Of a stretch of 64,000 nt of DNA, positions 11,036 to 21,799 are shown in pieces. How positions within the stretch are numbered: the stretch's first letter is position 1; every line of letters begins with the position of its first letter. Position numbers and translations under genes: made by a program. The notes beneath the pieces were generated by a model that did no database searches, was not told where the DNA came from, and saw only the letters and a list, made by a program, of their open reading frames with translations. This DNA is from Gracilariopsis chorda (Eukaryota; Rhodophyta; Florideophyceae; Gracilariales; Gracilariaceae): positions 186,001-250,000 of the forward strand of contig NBIV01000032.1 in assembly GCA_003194525.1 (NCBI GenBank), written 5' to 3'.

Positions 11036-11560
11036 AGAAACAAGTAGAAGCGGTCTTCGGCTGCCGGCGGCGCTGCGCACCGCTGAATAAGGGTGACTTT
11101 GCGGGATCTGCAGGCCTTTTCTGCTTGCTATCGCTCGCAAACGGCCTGCAAACCAATGAGGGCTGCGGCGCTGATAGTGAATATGGAATAGAGTTGCACT
11201 GAAGCGCCCGCGCGTTGGTGATTGGCTGGCACTTCAGAGTGTATGTCGAGTACAGTAGATTTTAATTGGCTGGCACTGCCAAAATAACTGCAGTTACAGC
11301 CACTCTGCAGCGGTGTGGCTGGCACTGCTGCAGTGCCAGCCACTTAGCAGCTGTGGCATTCAACATGCAGCAGCAGCCAATGAGCTCTGAGCTTTGCTGC
11401 TGCTGGTGCTGCTGCTGCTGCTGCTGAATTTTTTGATTGGCGGGAGGCCTGAAAATTGCATGCACTGAAGGGGTCATGCAAGGAGATTTTTTGGCGCGAC
11501 GCCTCCCGTCAATCAACAACACCCCCCTCATACATGTGTAAATCATTATAGTACGGGGTG
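11036..11560 (-). repeat. Short non-autonomous Helitron-family copy c
   Basis: A third copy in the head-to-tail run, abutting the 3' end of the Helitron. It has the GC-rich end at about 11041-11080, an enlarged CTG/CAG microsatellite around 11395-11425, the core inverted repeat at about 11440-11508, and a palindromic border in which CAACACCCCCC (11516 on) pairs with GGGGTGGTGTTG (ending near 11567). Confidence 0.7.
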
Positions 11561-11800
11561 GTGTTGAGATGTTGAGACAAGAGCAAGCGGCCTTCGGCAG
11601 CCGGTGGCACTGCGCGCCGCAGTAGAGAGAGGAGTGATAAAAAGTGGTGAAAAGAAAAAATGTAGAAAACTAAAAAGCAAAAAAGCAAGTATTTTAATTT
11701 AATGAACGAAGAACGCAAAAAATATGATTACAGTTGTGAATGGATGTACATCTAAATTTCTTCAGGCAGAACTGGGTTTGCAATGTTCACAGGCATGAGA

Positions 11801-13301
11801 TCAAGTGCTTGTAAATTTTTGATTGTAAACTGCAGGAGACGCAAGAGCAGCACATGGTCTTTCCTTCAAATGTGCGACAGTGCGACATACAACTGACCGG
11901 CGGACAAAAAGTTGGATCGCACATTTACAAACAGGCCATCGAAAGTCGTTCCTTTTCTTTTTTCTCCGGTAGCTGCAAACGCGATACCAATGGAGAACTC
12001 CCTTCCAATCATGCAAATGTTTGCAAAAGACACCTCGAAGTCGATAGGATGCAGGAGCTGTCCTTCCAGCACCTGTCTTTTGTCGTCGAAGTGAGCCATC
12101 TAGATCATAAACTGATCGACATGCACGACTATAGACAGTTTCATTGACCACAGCAGGATGCAGCACGCTCCTTATGGCCATAACATGCACAGCAATCTTC
12201 GAATTCAAGTTATGAGGTGTTACTCCAGTAAGTGCATACCTATATGCAAATTCGGGAACAAAATTATTGGTGAAGTCGGGCTTTGCGTTCTGTCCACGAT
12301 CAGTTTGCACGTTTGTCGCCGACGGAAGATTGAAGTGCTCCCAAAGAAACAAATCGAGCGCTGCCGCATTATGTTCGTCGACCCACTGGTTTGTGGACCA
12401 AATGAGCCTTTTTTTTAAAACCACATCCTCCTTGCGTCTATGTTGTGAGCCACTTCTACAGGAATTGGTAAGCGGTTTGCTTGCCACTGGTAAATCTGAG
12501 TGGTAGTGGAGCGTTGTTGGATATTGTTTTCCGTGCTATGGAACGTAACAGCGACGAAAATGCCGGATCATCTGCTTGGCGTACTTCTTCGGTGAGATAC
12601 AGCACTTGAACCGAGCACAATGTCCACAGATCACTCTTCCACGGCAGCTCGTTGAGAATTTTTTTGTATAGTCGTATCACATTTCCACTCTGCTCAGCCT
12701 CTTTGTGTACCTGCGGCACAATTGGAAGCAGGTGGGAGTAGTCGCTGGATAGAACGATGATCAAGCCCCCAAACAGAGGCGGCTTTCCATTCGACTGCTG
12801 CGAAGAACTTTTGACCAACGCATCCATGAGTTCAAAGAGCTTTCGTGAGAGCATGGACGCCTCATCCAACGACGACCAGTTGTAACTGCGTAGCAGTTCT
12901 GCACGTTGAGATCGGGGACCGTAATTTGACAAAGTGGCTGTAAAGCTGCTTTTACTGTCTTTTCCAGCTACAGTCAGTCCAAGCAGGCTATGTAAAGTTT
13001 GGTCACCTTCGTACAACGATGCTTCAATGTCTGTTGTAGCAGTAATTTCGGCGAGCATTCCTTCCGACTCAGCTATATCGCGAAGGAGGTTGAGCACGTA
13101 TGTATTTCCGGTTCCTGCGGATCCTTGCACAAAAAACACCCTTCCAGGAGTGCTTGTTTGCTCCTTCAGCGCCTGCCATAGTTTCGGTGCGGCAGTGACG
13201 GTGTTAATGACTTGTCTTTGGCGAGGTTTTAGGTAGCGTTCCTTGACTGCAACGTTGACGCATTTCGCACCACTCGCGCGTCTCGAGTTGTTGTAGCTCA
13301 A
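11801..13301 (-). pseudogene. Helitron 1 PIF1-like helicase domain (broken)
   Basis: SF1B helicase half of the RepHel protein. The 12456-13301 frame has RYLKPRQRQVINTV and a Walker A reading GSAGTGNTY, where the catalytic Lys is replaced by Asn. It also has a Walker B-like SSLDEASM, LTEEVRQADDPAF and the LPLRF end. The 11801-12487 frame continues with STNQWVDEHNAAALDLF and YALTGVTPHNL. The last motif (FAATGEKRKGTTFDG ... QLYVALSHI, about 11866-12000) is in yet another frame. There is no ATG at the left border of the domain because it is the continuation of Rep. The lost Lys and at least two frameshifts make it non-functional. Confidence 0.85.
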
Positions 13302-13311
13302 TTTGCTTCAG

Positions 13312-16300
13312 TCAATGCTGCATCATCCTGCAAAAGATGATGGGAGAAGAAGCTGTGATTGCGTAGCAGTCGTCCACTGTGCCAGTCTGAGATCTCCACC
13401 ATACTTCAATACATTTCTTGCTTCCGTTGCTGATCATCGCCTGTATGTATGTCGCTACATAGCGCCTACCAGTCGTCGACAGCCATTCTCTCTGGGTCTG
13501 CGCTTTGTTGGTATAGTGTGACAACCAGACGTCGTATCTTGGACGGCGTGCTGTATATCTGCACTGCTTCTTGGAATACAATATCAAACTCGGATCTGTC
13601 GCCGTTTAGTCCGCTTGCAATGGCCGTTTCACGATACGTTCCATACTGCTGTCCTTTGAAAGTACTTGCATCTTTATAAGAGCTCGAGCCATGATTTATG
13701 AGCAGCAAACGAAGAGCAAACAGCTCAATGTCGGACGCTGACACACTTCTGATCCTTGCGACGCACTGCTCGTCTTCCGTGCGCTCTACCACGTACATGG
13801 GCAGATCGCAGTCGTCTGTGCCCACCTGAGTGCTGTCTCCATCGTTTTGATTTAAGTACACGTGCAGGAAGCGTGCGATACAAACGCGCCTTTTCAAAAC
13901 AAGAAAGGTAGTCGAGGTTTGCATATGATACGGGCCTGGCAAAGTATCTCTCCAGTGTAGATGGCTTCGATGCAGGAAAGAGCTGGTTTGGACCTCTCAG
14001 CAGAAACTTTTCCCTCTCCTTCCAAGTGAATGCCCACTCGCTCTACTTTAAGTACCATGTGCAGATGGCGAAACTCAAAAATTGTCCAATCGGCGTTGAC
14101 GGCGCCCACCACACGCGCTTGCATGTATGCACGAATGTCGTTCTGCTCCTGCTGCTCTTGTTGCTGCTCGTTCTGCGTGCCTTTTTCATTAGCACCACTC
14201 ACATTGAGCACCACCTCCTGAGCTTTGGGCTGCTTAAAGGCTTACTTCATCAGATAAGCCACTGTGCCCCCTCCTTGCGTGCGTTCTACGTTGATATGTG
14301 AGCGGTACTTCTTGTTAGAGTTGGGTTGTATCGCACAATCTTGAGGTCTTGTTGACTTCTTTTGGGGTAGGTCACGCAATTCGTACCTTTTTCAATGTAC
14401 GTCTCCGGCACAACCATGTTGCTGTCGTATCCAAACTTGCACTGCCCAGCGCGATTTCGGCAGTAGAGGGAGTGGCAATGCCTGTGCATGGACCGAATAA
14501 GGCCACGCAAAACGTCATTTTCACCGGGAAGGAGAACTTCTGCACTAATCAGTTCTTCGATCACGTCAATGTCTTCAATCCTGCCTCCTTTGAGCCACAC
14601 GATCATGTGGTGATGAGGCAAATTGCGTTCTTAAACTCAAAATTATATGCAAGCCCCAAGTGCTTCATTCCAAAGATGTGCTCCGATTTCCTTTCCAACT
14701 CTTTCCTAACTTCATTGGTGTACTGGTTGTACACCCTTGCAATCAGATCGGTTCGGTAAAATGGTCGAGAGCGGTTACTCTGTGCCGTGAATGCGCTACG
14801 AATGCTCGTGTCCATCCCAAGGCGCTTGATGTCCTCTCCCAAGATTTTCATTGTTATTGTAATGAAGAGAGAGGGAAGTCCTCTCTGCACTACGATTTTT
14901 TGTACATCCATGCGTTTGTTTTTCCAGTACGCTGCTGAGTTTACCGAGTCATTGGGCACAAAGATACGTCCCATTTGCACAAACTGGGATGGTGACACTT
15001 GGTCAGTTTGCTGTTGTGCTTGCTGGATCTCCTGCTCCTGTACGATGTGCGCCTGTTGCTCTCTCTCCAAGGAACTCAGTCACATGTCCTCAATGTTTGT
15101 GTGGGTGGGAAGCATCTACATCTGCATCAACGGTCCACTGTTTAGGAGGATGTTGTCTGAGTACAGTCGTCTCTTCGCGTTCTCAGCCCAGGTGAGCTTT
15201 TGGAGCTTCCACTCGTTGAGGCTGAGACTTGAGCTCTGCTGTGTGGAGTTCCTTGCGTCCAGAAAAACGCTGATGTCAGTCGTTTCGTGCTGATCGCCGC
15301 ACGGGTAGAGAAGAAGGAAAGTGCCTTTCTCTGCCATTTTGGACGCCAGTTTTAGAAGTCGGTACTGCACTTGCGCATCTTTTGCGGCATTCGCAGTCGC
15401 CCCATCTCCAACATCAGTAGCAGTAGCAGTCGTCACTATGGCGTGCACTTCTGTTAAGGTTTCTTCTACAAAGCGCGTTACTTGAGACTCCACTCGGTAC
15501 AGGCCAGTCGGATCCACGACGAGCGTTCTCATCATGTTTGGCTCTCCACCAGAAACATCTTCAAGGAGAGGACCTGAACCTGCATTAGCAGCACTGCCTG
15601 TAGCACTTCCAGTTCCTTTGTATCCACGTACGACTACCCCTTGTTCTGCTGCTTGCACGCTGATATCCACGACATTCTCCGCATTCTGTTGTTGTTATTG
15701 CGTGCTCAGCATGGATTGGTACAGCTCGCGCACCACGTCTGCCTGAGGCTGGACCACATTGTAAAACTTGGGCACGATTTGTCTTAAGTTGATGGCTTGA
15801 ATGAATGCACGCAGACTACCACGCGGATAGTGCGATGGTTCCAACAGAGGGGGACCAGTATCTCACTGTAGCGCGTGTTGTTCTGGTTCTGTGTGGGGAG
15901 AGCGAGAGCTGCGTTGCCCTCAAGTCTGAGAAAGGAGGGACTGCCTCCTCTCACATACGACATATCCATGAACATTTGCGTCGTCTTGAAGAGTGTATTC
16001 AAGTTGAGGACAAGGGAGTGAAATGGTCTCAGGGTATAAATACTGCAAAGCAGCTAGTTTCTATGCCTTCTAATGAGCGTGAGGCCCCATCTCGACATTC
16101 TTCTTATTCCACAGCACACTTCGAAGGTCGTTTTGTAAAGCCAAACACAACCACAATACTTGCAGCTATGAATTTTCAATGTCTAGTCTTGGTACGGGCA
16201 GGAGGAGAGCGTGTGTGCGTGCTCGCTGCATCTCCTGCATCGCCTTTGACCCACAGTGTTGAGCGTGTCAAACTTTGGAACGCCTGCCAGGATTGCTGGA

Positions 16301-17012
16301 TCATTCCAAGCTTCAGCTGCTACTGGATCCCAAGCGTAGTACACGCCACATAGTTCTCGATCCGGACGTCTAGCAGACTGCATGATGGTCGTATAAAGCT
16401 GCTGCTGCGGCTGCTGTAGCTGCTCCTGTGACGGCTTTAAAGGAGCAGGAGCGATCCCATCCTCCTCCTCGTACCTTGGAACAGGCTTCTGCTTTTGTTC
16501 TTCAGCTTGCAGCAGAGCAGGCTCCTGATGCGGGTGTGAGGGAACAGGAGTGATCTCATCCTTTTCCACTTCTATCAAAACGGGCATCTGTTCTTCTTGT
16601 GGTTCAGGTTGTGTCAGAGCAGGCTGCTGTGACAGTGGTTGCTGTGCGGGAGCAGGAGTGATCTCATCCTCTCCCACTTCTATTGCAACGAGCATCTGTT
16701 CTGCAGACATCGGTAGGAGGGGAGGATGCATCGGAAGGGGAGGAATGTGAGACAGGACACCTCTCACGAACTTGATAAATCCAGGTAATGGAGAGGACGT
16801 TGGTAGCGCTGTAGCAATGGAACCGCCCGCCCCAGCGACGTTGCACTGTCCGTCGCTGCGATTGACCTATGTGCAGAAGTAATTTCCTCTTCCTTCATGG
16901 CTGGAACAATGGGTCCTTGCACGTGTGCGCCGCTCTCATTAACCTCCACTTCATCTAGAGAGGGAGGAACTGGGTAATCGTCGAGGTCGTCAAGCCCCTT
17001 GCCGTGCTCCAC
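13312..17012 (-). pseudogene. Helitron 1 Rep region: zinc knuckle, Helitron-like N domain, HUH nuclease (broken)
   Basis: Fragments in shifting frames read from right to left. 16764-17012 and 16183-16767 are acidic and Pro/Gln-rich, ending in a CCHC knuckle CRRCSEHAHTLSSC. 15784-16002 has MSYVRGGSPSFLRLEGN, the start of the Helitron-like N domain. 15116-15670 ends WAENAKRRLYSDNILLNSG. 14603-15070 has GLPSLFITITMKIL and RPFYRTDLIARVYNQY. The HUH motif LPHHHMIVWLKGG is at about 14,585-14,625, reached through a frameshift. After a 2-base insertion at the HINVE block the tyrosine motif reads AYLMK-stop-AFK (about 14,235-14,262), so the second catalytic Tyr is a TAA. 13466-13942 has the ELFALRLLLINHG linker region before the helicase. 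Confidence 0.85.
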
Positions 17013-18238
17013 CGCTGTTGACCCAACAACCTCCAGCGTTTTCCCTTGCGCCGCCTATGTTCATTCCGGACCCTTCAGAACTGGGTCTTACCCCTCCAGA
17101 TTATGCCCTGCACCTCCAGAATTCGCTCTGGCACCTCCGTAGTTTGGTCTGGAACCTCGAGAGTAAGATGGGACCCTACCAGAGTTTGGACATTGCCCTC
17201 CTCTCGTCATTTAAGTTTTCAATAATAAAGAACAACAACTCTATTTTTCCAAACCCCTAAAAAATTTGGCAGAGTTCAAGAATATTTTTCCAAGATATAA
17301 AAAGTTGAAAATGAAAAACTGGTTGCAGTTTGTTGCTTTCCAACCACCCACCTGGCCTAGTTGCATGAGCACTTAAAAAATTTCTGAAAGACTTATATTT
17401 ACCCGATGCAGTCGTGCGCAGCACCCGGACTCTCGACACACTACTGTTGGATTATGACGGGCGGAGTGTGCCCAGCCAGGTTTCAAGCCGTTTGAAGTTT
17501 AACGCGCGTTCAGATGTTAGGATTGGTCTGCATTTACTCACACACCGAAGTTTGCTTTCCGGCCCCAAGAGGTATGACGCGGTGGCCGCCCCGCACCCTG
17601 CACAGCAAGCTGGTATTAGGTCCGCGAAACCCTCAGACTTTATGATCGCCGTCAAACGACTAGTACACCACAGAGAAGCACCCAACCTTTCCAATATCCG
17701 TGGTACTCAGTGGGTTAATATTTTGGCAACCTGCACGAGCTTGGCCTTGCCTAAGTCCCAGGCCAGCAACAGTGCCCAAAGTAGCAAAAGGTAACGACAC
17801 TGCGCTATTGTCCAAGCCTGAATGGGGTGCAGAGTAGTAGATAGGGTCATCAAGGGAGATGATTTCTGCACTGTGCCAGTGCAGTATATATGCTCTGTGC
17901 ATTGTCTTGCATTGGCGAAGTGCGAACCGCCATCCACGTGTCGCACAAGCCATCTACTGCTGAGTGGCTAGCACTGCAGTCATTTACTGTAGTGCCAGCC
18001 ACTGAGCAGCAGTGGCAGTCAATATGCAGCAACAGCCAAGCAGCCAATAAGCTTCGAGCTTTGCGGCCACTGCTGCTGCTGCTGCGGCTGAAGTTCTGAA
18101 TTGGTGGGAGGCGTTGCGCCAAAGTGGAAATTGCATCCACTATAGGGGGCGTGCAAGGCGATTTTTTTAGGCAACGCCTCCTGTCAGTCAAAAGCACCTC
18201 CCTCATACATGAACAAACCATTACAGTACGGGGGGTGT

Positions 18239-18685
18239 TGGGATGAGAAGGCTGTTGTTGACTGATGGGAGGCGTTGTGCCACAAAATCGCTTTGCACGC
18301 CCCCGTTTGCCCATGCAAAACGCCCTTTTGGCGCAATGCCTCCCTACCATTTAAAAAATTCAGCAGCAGCAGCAGCAGCAGATATGGCTACGTAGTGGGT
18401 GCCACTCCCATAATGACTGCAGTGGCACCCAGTTACACAGACCAACGTATTGTGCTTTCCCCTCATTGGCAGGCAATGCAGTCAATTTAGGCTCCTGCAC
18501 AAAAGCATCTACCGCTCCAGATACTCTACGCGCCGCGGCGCCTAGGAGTTCTACGAGGGGTATTGCGAGCCTAAGCGAGCAAAGTGCTCAGAGAACCTCC
18601 AAATCCTACTAAATCAAGAAAGCTACAAAAACGACGCGGCGCGCAGCGCCCCCCGCTGCCAAAGGTCGCTTCTACTTGTCTCAAC
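18239..18685 (+). repeat. Short Helitron-family copy e (opposite orientation)
   Basis: A unit of the same family inverted relative to Helitron 1. The core inverted repeat GGGAGGCGTTGTGCC ... GGCGCAATGCCTCCC is at about 18,265-18,345, followed by a CAG run, then the GC-rich 3' end GCGCAGCGCC ... CTTCTACTTGTCTCAAC at 18,640-18,685. The gypsy element starts directly after this end. Confidence 0.7.
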
Positions 18686-19224
18686 TGTGAGGTAGTGCGC
18701 GCGTAATTTCTATTCAGGTGAACTGTCCAGGAACGTTGGCGGTGGGTATCGCGCAACGGTGTATAAGGCCATGCGGTTATCGAGTCGGAAAAGGCGGAAC
18801 GGTGAAGGTGTGGAGTAGTGCAAGGCCCCCTGAGGTGATGCCGAGTACGGAGACACGCCTACCCCAATAAAGGTACCACGCGTTTAAGCAGGGAGCCGAT
18901 GTAATGGTAGATATCCGATACGGGGCAGCCTGTACAGGACTGTGACGAGCTGCGTGTCCTACTACGACTTAGGATCCATGTCAAGGAACTAAGACCAAGA
19001 TACTAGTAGGAAGCACCTTTAGTTTACTTGGTGAGGGCGTCGGCCGCGCTAGCGGAGAATAAATATCTACCTGGGCCGTGCCACACGTGTATGGCTTACC
19101 GTTCGCGGAGCACTAGCTGCCACCAGCATACACGTGTGCTACTACAAATATTACACTAGCCGGATAGCGGAAGGGCTCCTGCAGCCATAACATCACTCGG
19201 ATAAGTGGTCTTCACTTCCTTACA
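18686..19224 (-). repeat. Gypsy 3' LTR
   Basis: 539 bp, starting TGTGAGGTAGTGCGCGCG and ending TTCCTTACA. It aligns along its whole length with 25628-26165, with scattered substitutions and a few one-base indels. The element's polypurine tract abuts its right border. Confidence 0.93.
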
Positions 19225-19227
19225 GAC

Positions 19228-19240
19228 CCCCTTCTCACAC
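19228..19240 (-). other. Gypsy polypurine tract
   Basis: On the minus strand GTGAGAAGGGGGTC immediately precedes the TGTAAGG end of the 3' LTR, in the expected place for second-strand priming. This fixes the element's orientation. Confidence 0.7.
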
Positions 19241-19379
19241 TATTGTCCGTCCTTGGACAGCCATCTTCGATTTCCGTATACAGCCTCTTTCACCCGTACT
19301 GCTCGACCCGTCCTCATCAGAATCTCTTTCTCCTTCATCTTTATCTCGCTTCGTCGGGAAACCTGTTTCAAAGTTCATC

Positions 19380-21359
19380 ATGACGCAGGTCGGTGAGAAT
19401 TGGCTCAGCCCTGACACAGAGTCCGACCATCGCCGCCTTCTGAGACGCACACCAATTTCTCTTCGTATGACCGTTCTTCTGTCTCCCGTCTATGAGTACG
19501 TTGCTGCCCCGCTGAGTGGTTCGATGCTTCTCGCTCCTCCGCCATCCCGGTTCGTCCAAGCATTGGTTATAGAGTGGGGAATAAACGCCTTTGCGACGGT
19601 GCGTGGGAGGCCCGATGGGGGCACACGCGAATCATAGTCGATGACGGACCCCACCTCAATGCCGTACGAACGTGGCCGACCCCACCTCAATGCCCTACGA
19701 ACGTGACGGACCCCACCTCAATGCCCTACGAACGGAACTCGCTGTATCCGTTGATATGCCGTGGGTTCGGTGCGCACAGGAACGAGATTATGAACACAGA
19801 AGTTCCGTAATTCTCAGCCGCCTTCGGGATCAATATGAATAAAAGTCCGACACGGAACCCTCCCCACCACCAGGCCACAATCTCCTTGCTTTAGTCGCGT
19901 GGAAGGCGCCCTTAGACGGATTCTACCTCACCTGCGAGCATGAGTGCTGGAATGATGACATCAGCGATGAGACACGCATCCGGAGCTTTCACGCGGTGTT
20001 CTTAGAATGGCACAACCAGGAATTCCACGATCTTCTTCTTCCGACGCAGCAACGCTTATACCTTCCCATTCTGCAGGAGGAGCGGATGTTCGACATCATG
20101 AGGTACCTCTGTGTGCCGACTCCCCCGATTGCGGCATACTATTTGGGTGTGATGCTCGCCGAAGGTTGGCTGCCATCCATCGCCCGCACTGTTCTCCAAA
20201 CAGATTGGGCAGTGCTGACATTTTTCGCGTTTCTATACGCAGCCCATGACGGACTATCAATGCAGTTGAAGTTGTCTGACTGGCGCCTTGGGCAAGATTC
20301 TGACCTGGACGCTCTAGTGGGACGGCTGTTCAGGCTCTCATGTTAGCTGGCTCGCTTCATCCGGGGCTAGGGGTGCAAAACATAGTCCGTGCGCAGCAGA
20401 AGCCGACTTTCTCCTGGATTATGTCGTCAGGATCGACTGGGAAAGGACACCGAGCCCAGAATACTTGTCGTACGACTACGACAAAGACCTTTTCATGGAG
20501 ATTCCAAGGCATCCTGTAGGGCGTGATGACGGCAAGGAGTACAGGAGTAACCTTCTTTATCTGCCGGAGTCACAGTGGATGGCTGCACCTCGCGACTACG
20601 CTCCATATTATTTTCCACAAGCCGCGGGGTTCGTTCGGGAGTGCCTCGCTGGTATGCAATTATTCAATACCGTCAGCGGAGAGAACGACGACGAAGGCGC
20701 ATTGGCCGTCCAGTCCAAAGCGACATATGACCCGGCTCGGACCCGCCCAGTCACTCACTACATGCACCAGCGCCGGGTTTTTTTCGGTCAATATCGAACC
20801 AGATTCGGTATCTGCTCTGCATCACGTCCATCGGAATTCCGTCGTGTCTGTGGAGCCCGACTTGTTCACAGATAGAACACATCTTTCAGCAGAACTGTAC
20901 AGAGCCTATCGCAAGTTGAACGACCGGTGTGCGGAGCTGGAAGTGCAAGTATCGGATATTATCACGCAAGCACAGAACCGCGCGATGGAATGGGTGGCGG
21001 GAGCGAAGCGCTATGTGAGCTCGCAAATTGCTGCGTCCCACCAGTTTAACGAGATAATCAGTCAGGTGAGGCGTGGTGCTGAGATCGGGCTCGGTAATGC
21101 AGATATTGTGTTCGCCGGCAAGGACGAAACTGATGTTATAATGGGAGTGGTGCCGAGTTTGGTGGTCGATGCATCGGGTGTGAAAGGATTGTTGGGCAAG
21201 GACCATGTAATTCCTGCCGATACCGGAGCAGATGGGACAGGTGTTCCATCGTTGGATGGGAGGAATGGCGATACTCAGAAGCAAGGCACGTGGTGCCCGA
21301 GTGCAAATGATCAAATAAAGCAAATGAACAATTCTTTGAGCAGTGCCACATATCGGTGA
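19380..21359 (+). pseudogene. Antisense accessory frame of the gypsy element, unknown function (broken)
   Basis: Plus-strand coding debris between pol and the 3' LTR, opposite to pol. The first part starts at ATG 19380 (MTQVGENWLSPDTESDHRR) and stops at 19637. A better-preserved stretch runs from about 19,900 to 20,346 (ECWNDDISDETRIRSF..., MRYLCVPTPPIAAYYLG). It continues one frame over from about 20,345 to 20,850 (DYDKDLFMEIPRHP, AAPRDYAPYYFPQAAG), then shifts again to 21,359. That last part contains a likely coiled coil (LNDRCAELEVQVSDII) and a hydrophilic tail. The three pieces together would make a protein of roughly 450-500 residues. I recognise no domain: it has no zinc knuckle, no membrane anchor and no protease motif. 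It might be a captured gene or an antisense frame of the kind described in some plant gypsy lineages. Confidence 0.55.
19643..19735 (+). repeat. Three tandem copies of a 31-bp unit
   Basis: The unit GACGGACCCCACCTCAATGC + CCTACGAACGT repeats three times with two or three substitutions. It lies between the first and second pieces of the antisense frame; 31 bp is not a multiple of three, so the repeat itself shifts frame. Confidence 0.9.
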
Positions 21360-21799
21360 ACTTGTTAACGTGCCCGAGCTCCGAATGCCAGCCAAGAGAT
21401 CACAAACAGGGCTTTTTCCGGAGAGTTCAAATCCACATCCAGATTAGTTCTGCGATGCCTAGAAGCCAGGATAATGGCATTATTTCTTTGGGCCACTCTT
21501 TCGGCTTGCAATCTGGCCCCAAAAAACTGGAAAATTCCATGGCGGATTATTTGATACTCTGTCGTGCGCAGTGGCAGCCTATTTTGCGCTGTAAGTGTCT
21601 ATTCTTTCCAGGTTAGCTTCTCGAGGAGTGAACCTTTAGCATTGTTGACGCCGTTTTGGAGCTGGGAGTAGAACCAAGTTGTTATTGCTGCTGTGCGCCA
21701 CGTCCGAATAGTGACGCTCTATTGGGCGTGTGGAACATGAATGTGACTAACCTTAGTTGAGGGTTCCATTTTGGTGCGATGCTAAGATCAACTTCGATT

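Larger units (their letters stand above)
11561..18238 (-). mobile_element. Helitron 1 (decayed, near full length, about 6.7 kb)
   Basis: Rolling-circle transposon in minus orientation. Its two ends match those of the short copies a-c: a 5' end at about 18,180-18,238 with the CACCTCCCTCATACATG / GGGGGGTGTTGGG palindrome, and a GC-rich 3' end at about 11,580-11,630 with the short GGC-cga-aGGCC-type hairpin. Inside are, in order, a low-complexity N-terminal region, a CCHC zinc knuckle, the Helitron-like N domain, the HUH Rep nuclease and a PIF1-type helicase. All are broken by several frameshifts and stops. It lacks an obvious CTRR 3' end, so it may belong to the Helitron2/Helentron branch; that is inference. 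Exact termini need other copies. Confidence 0.75.
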
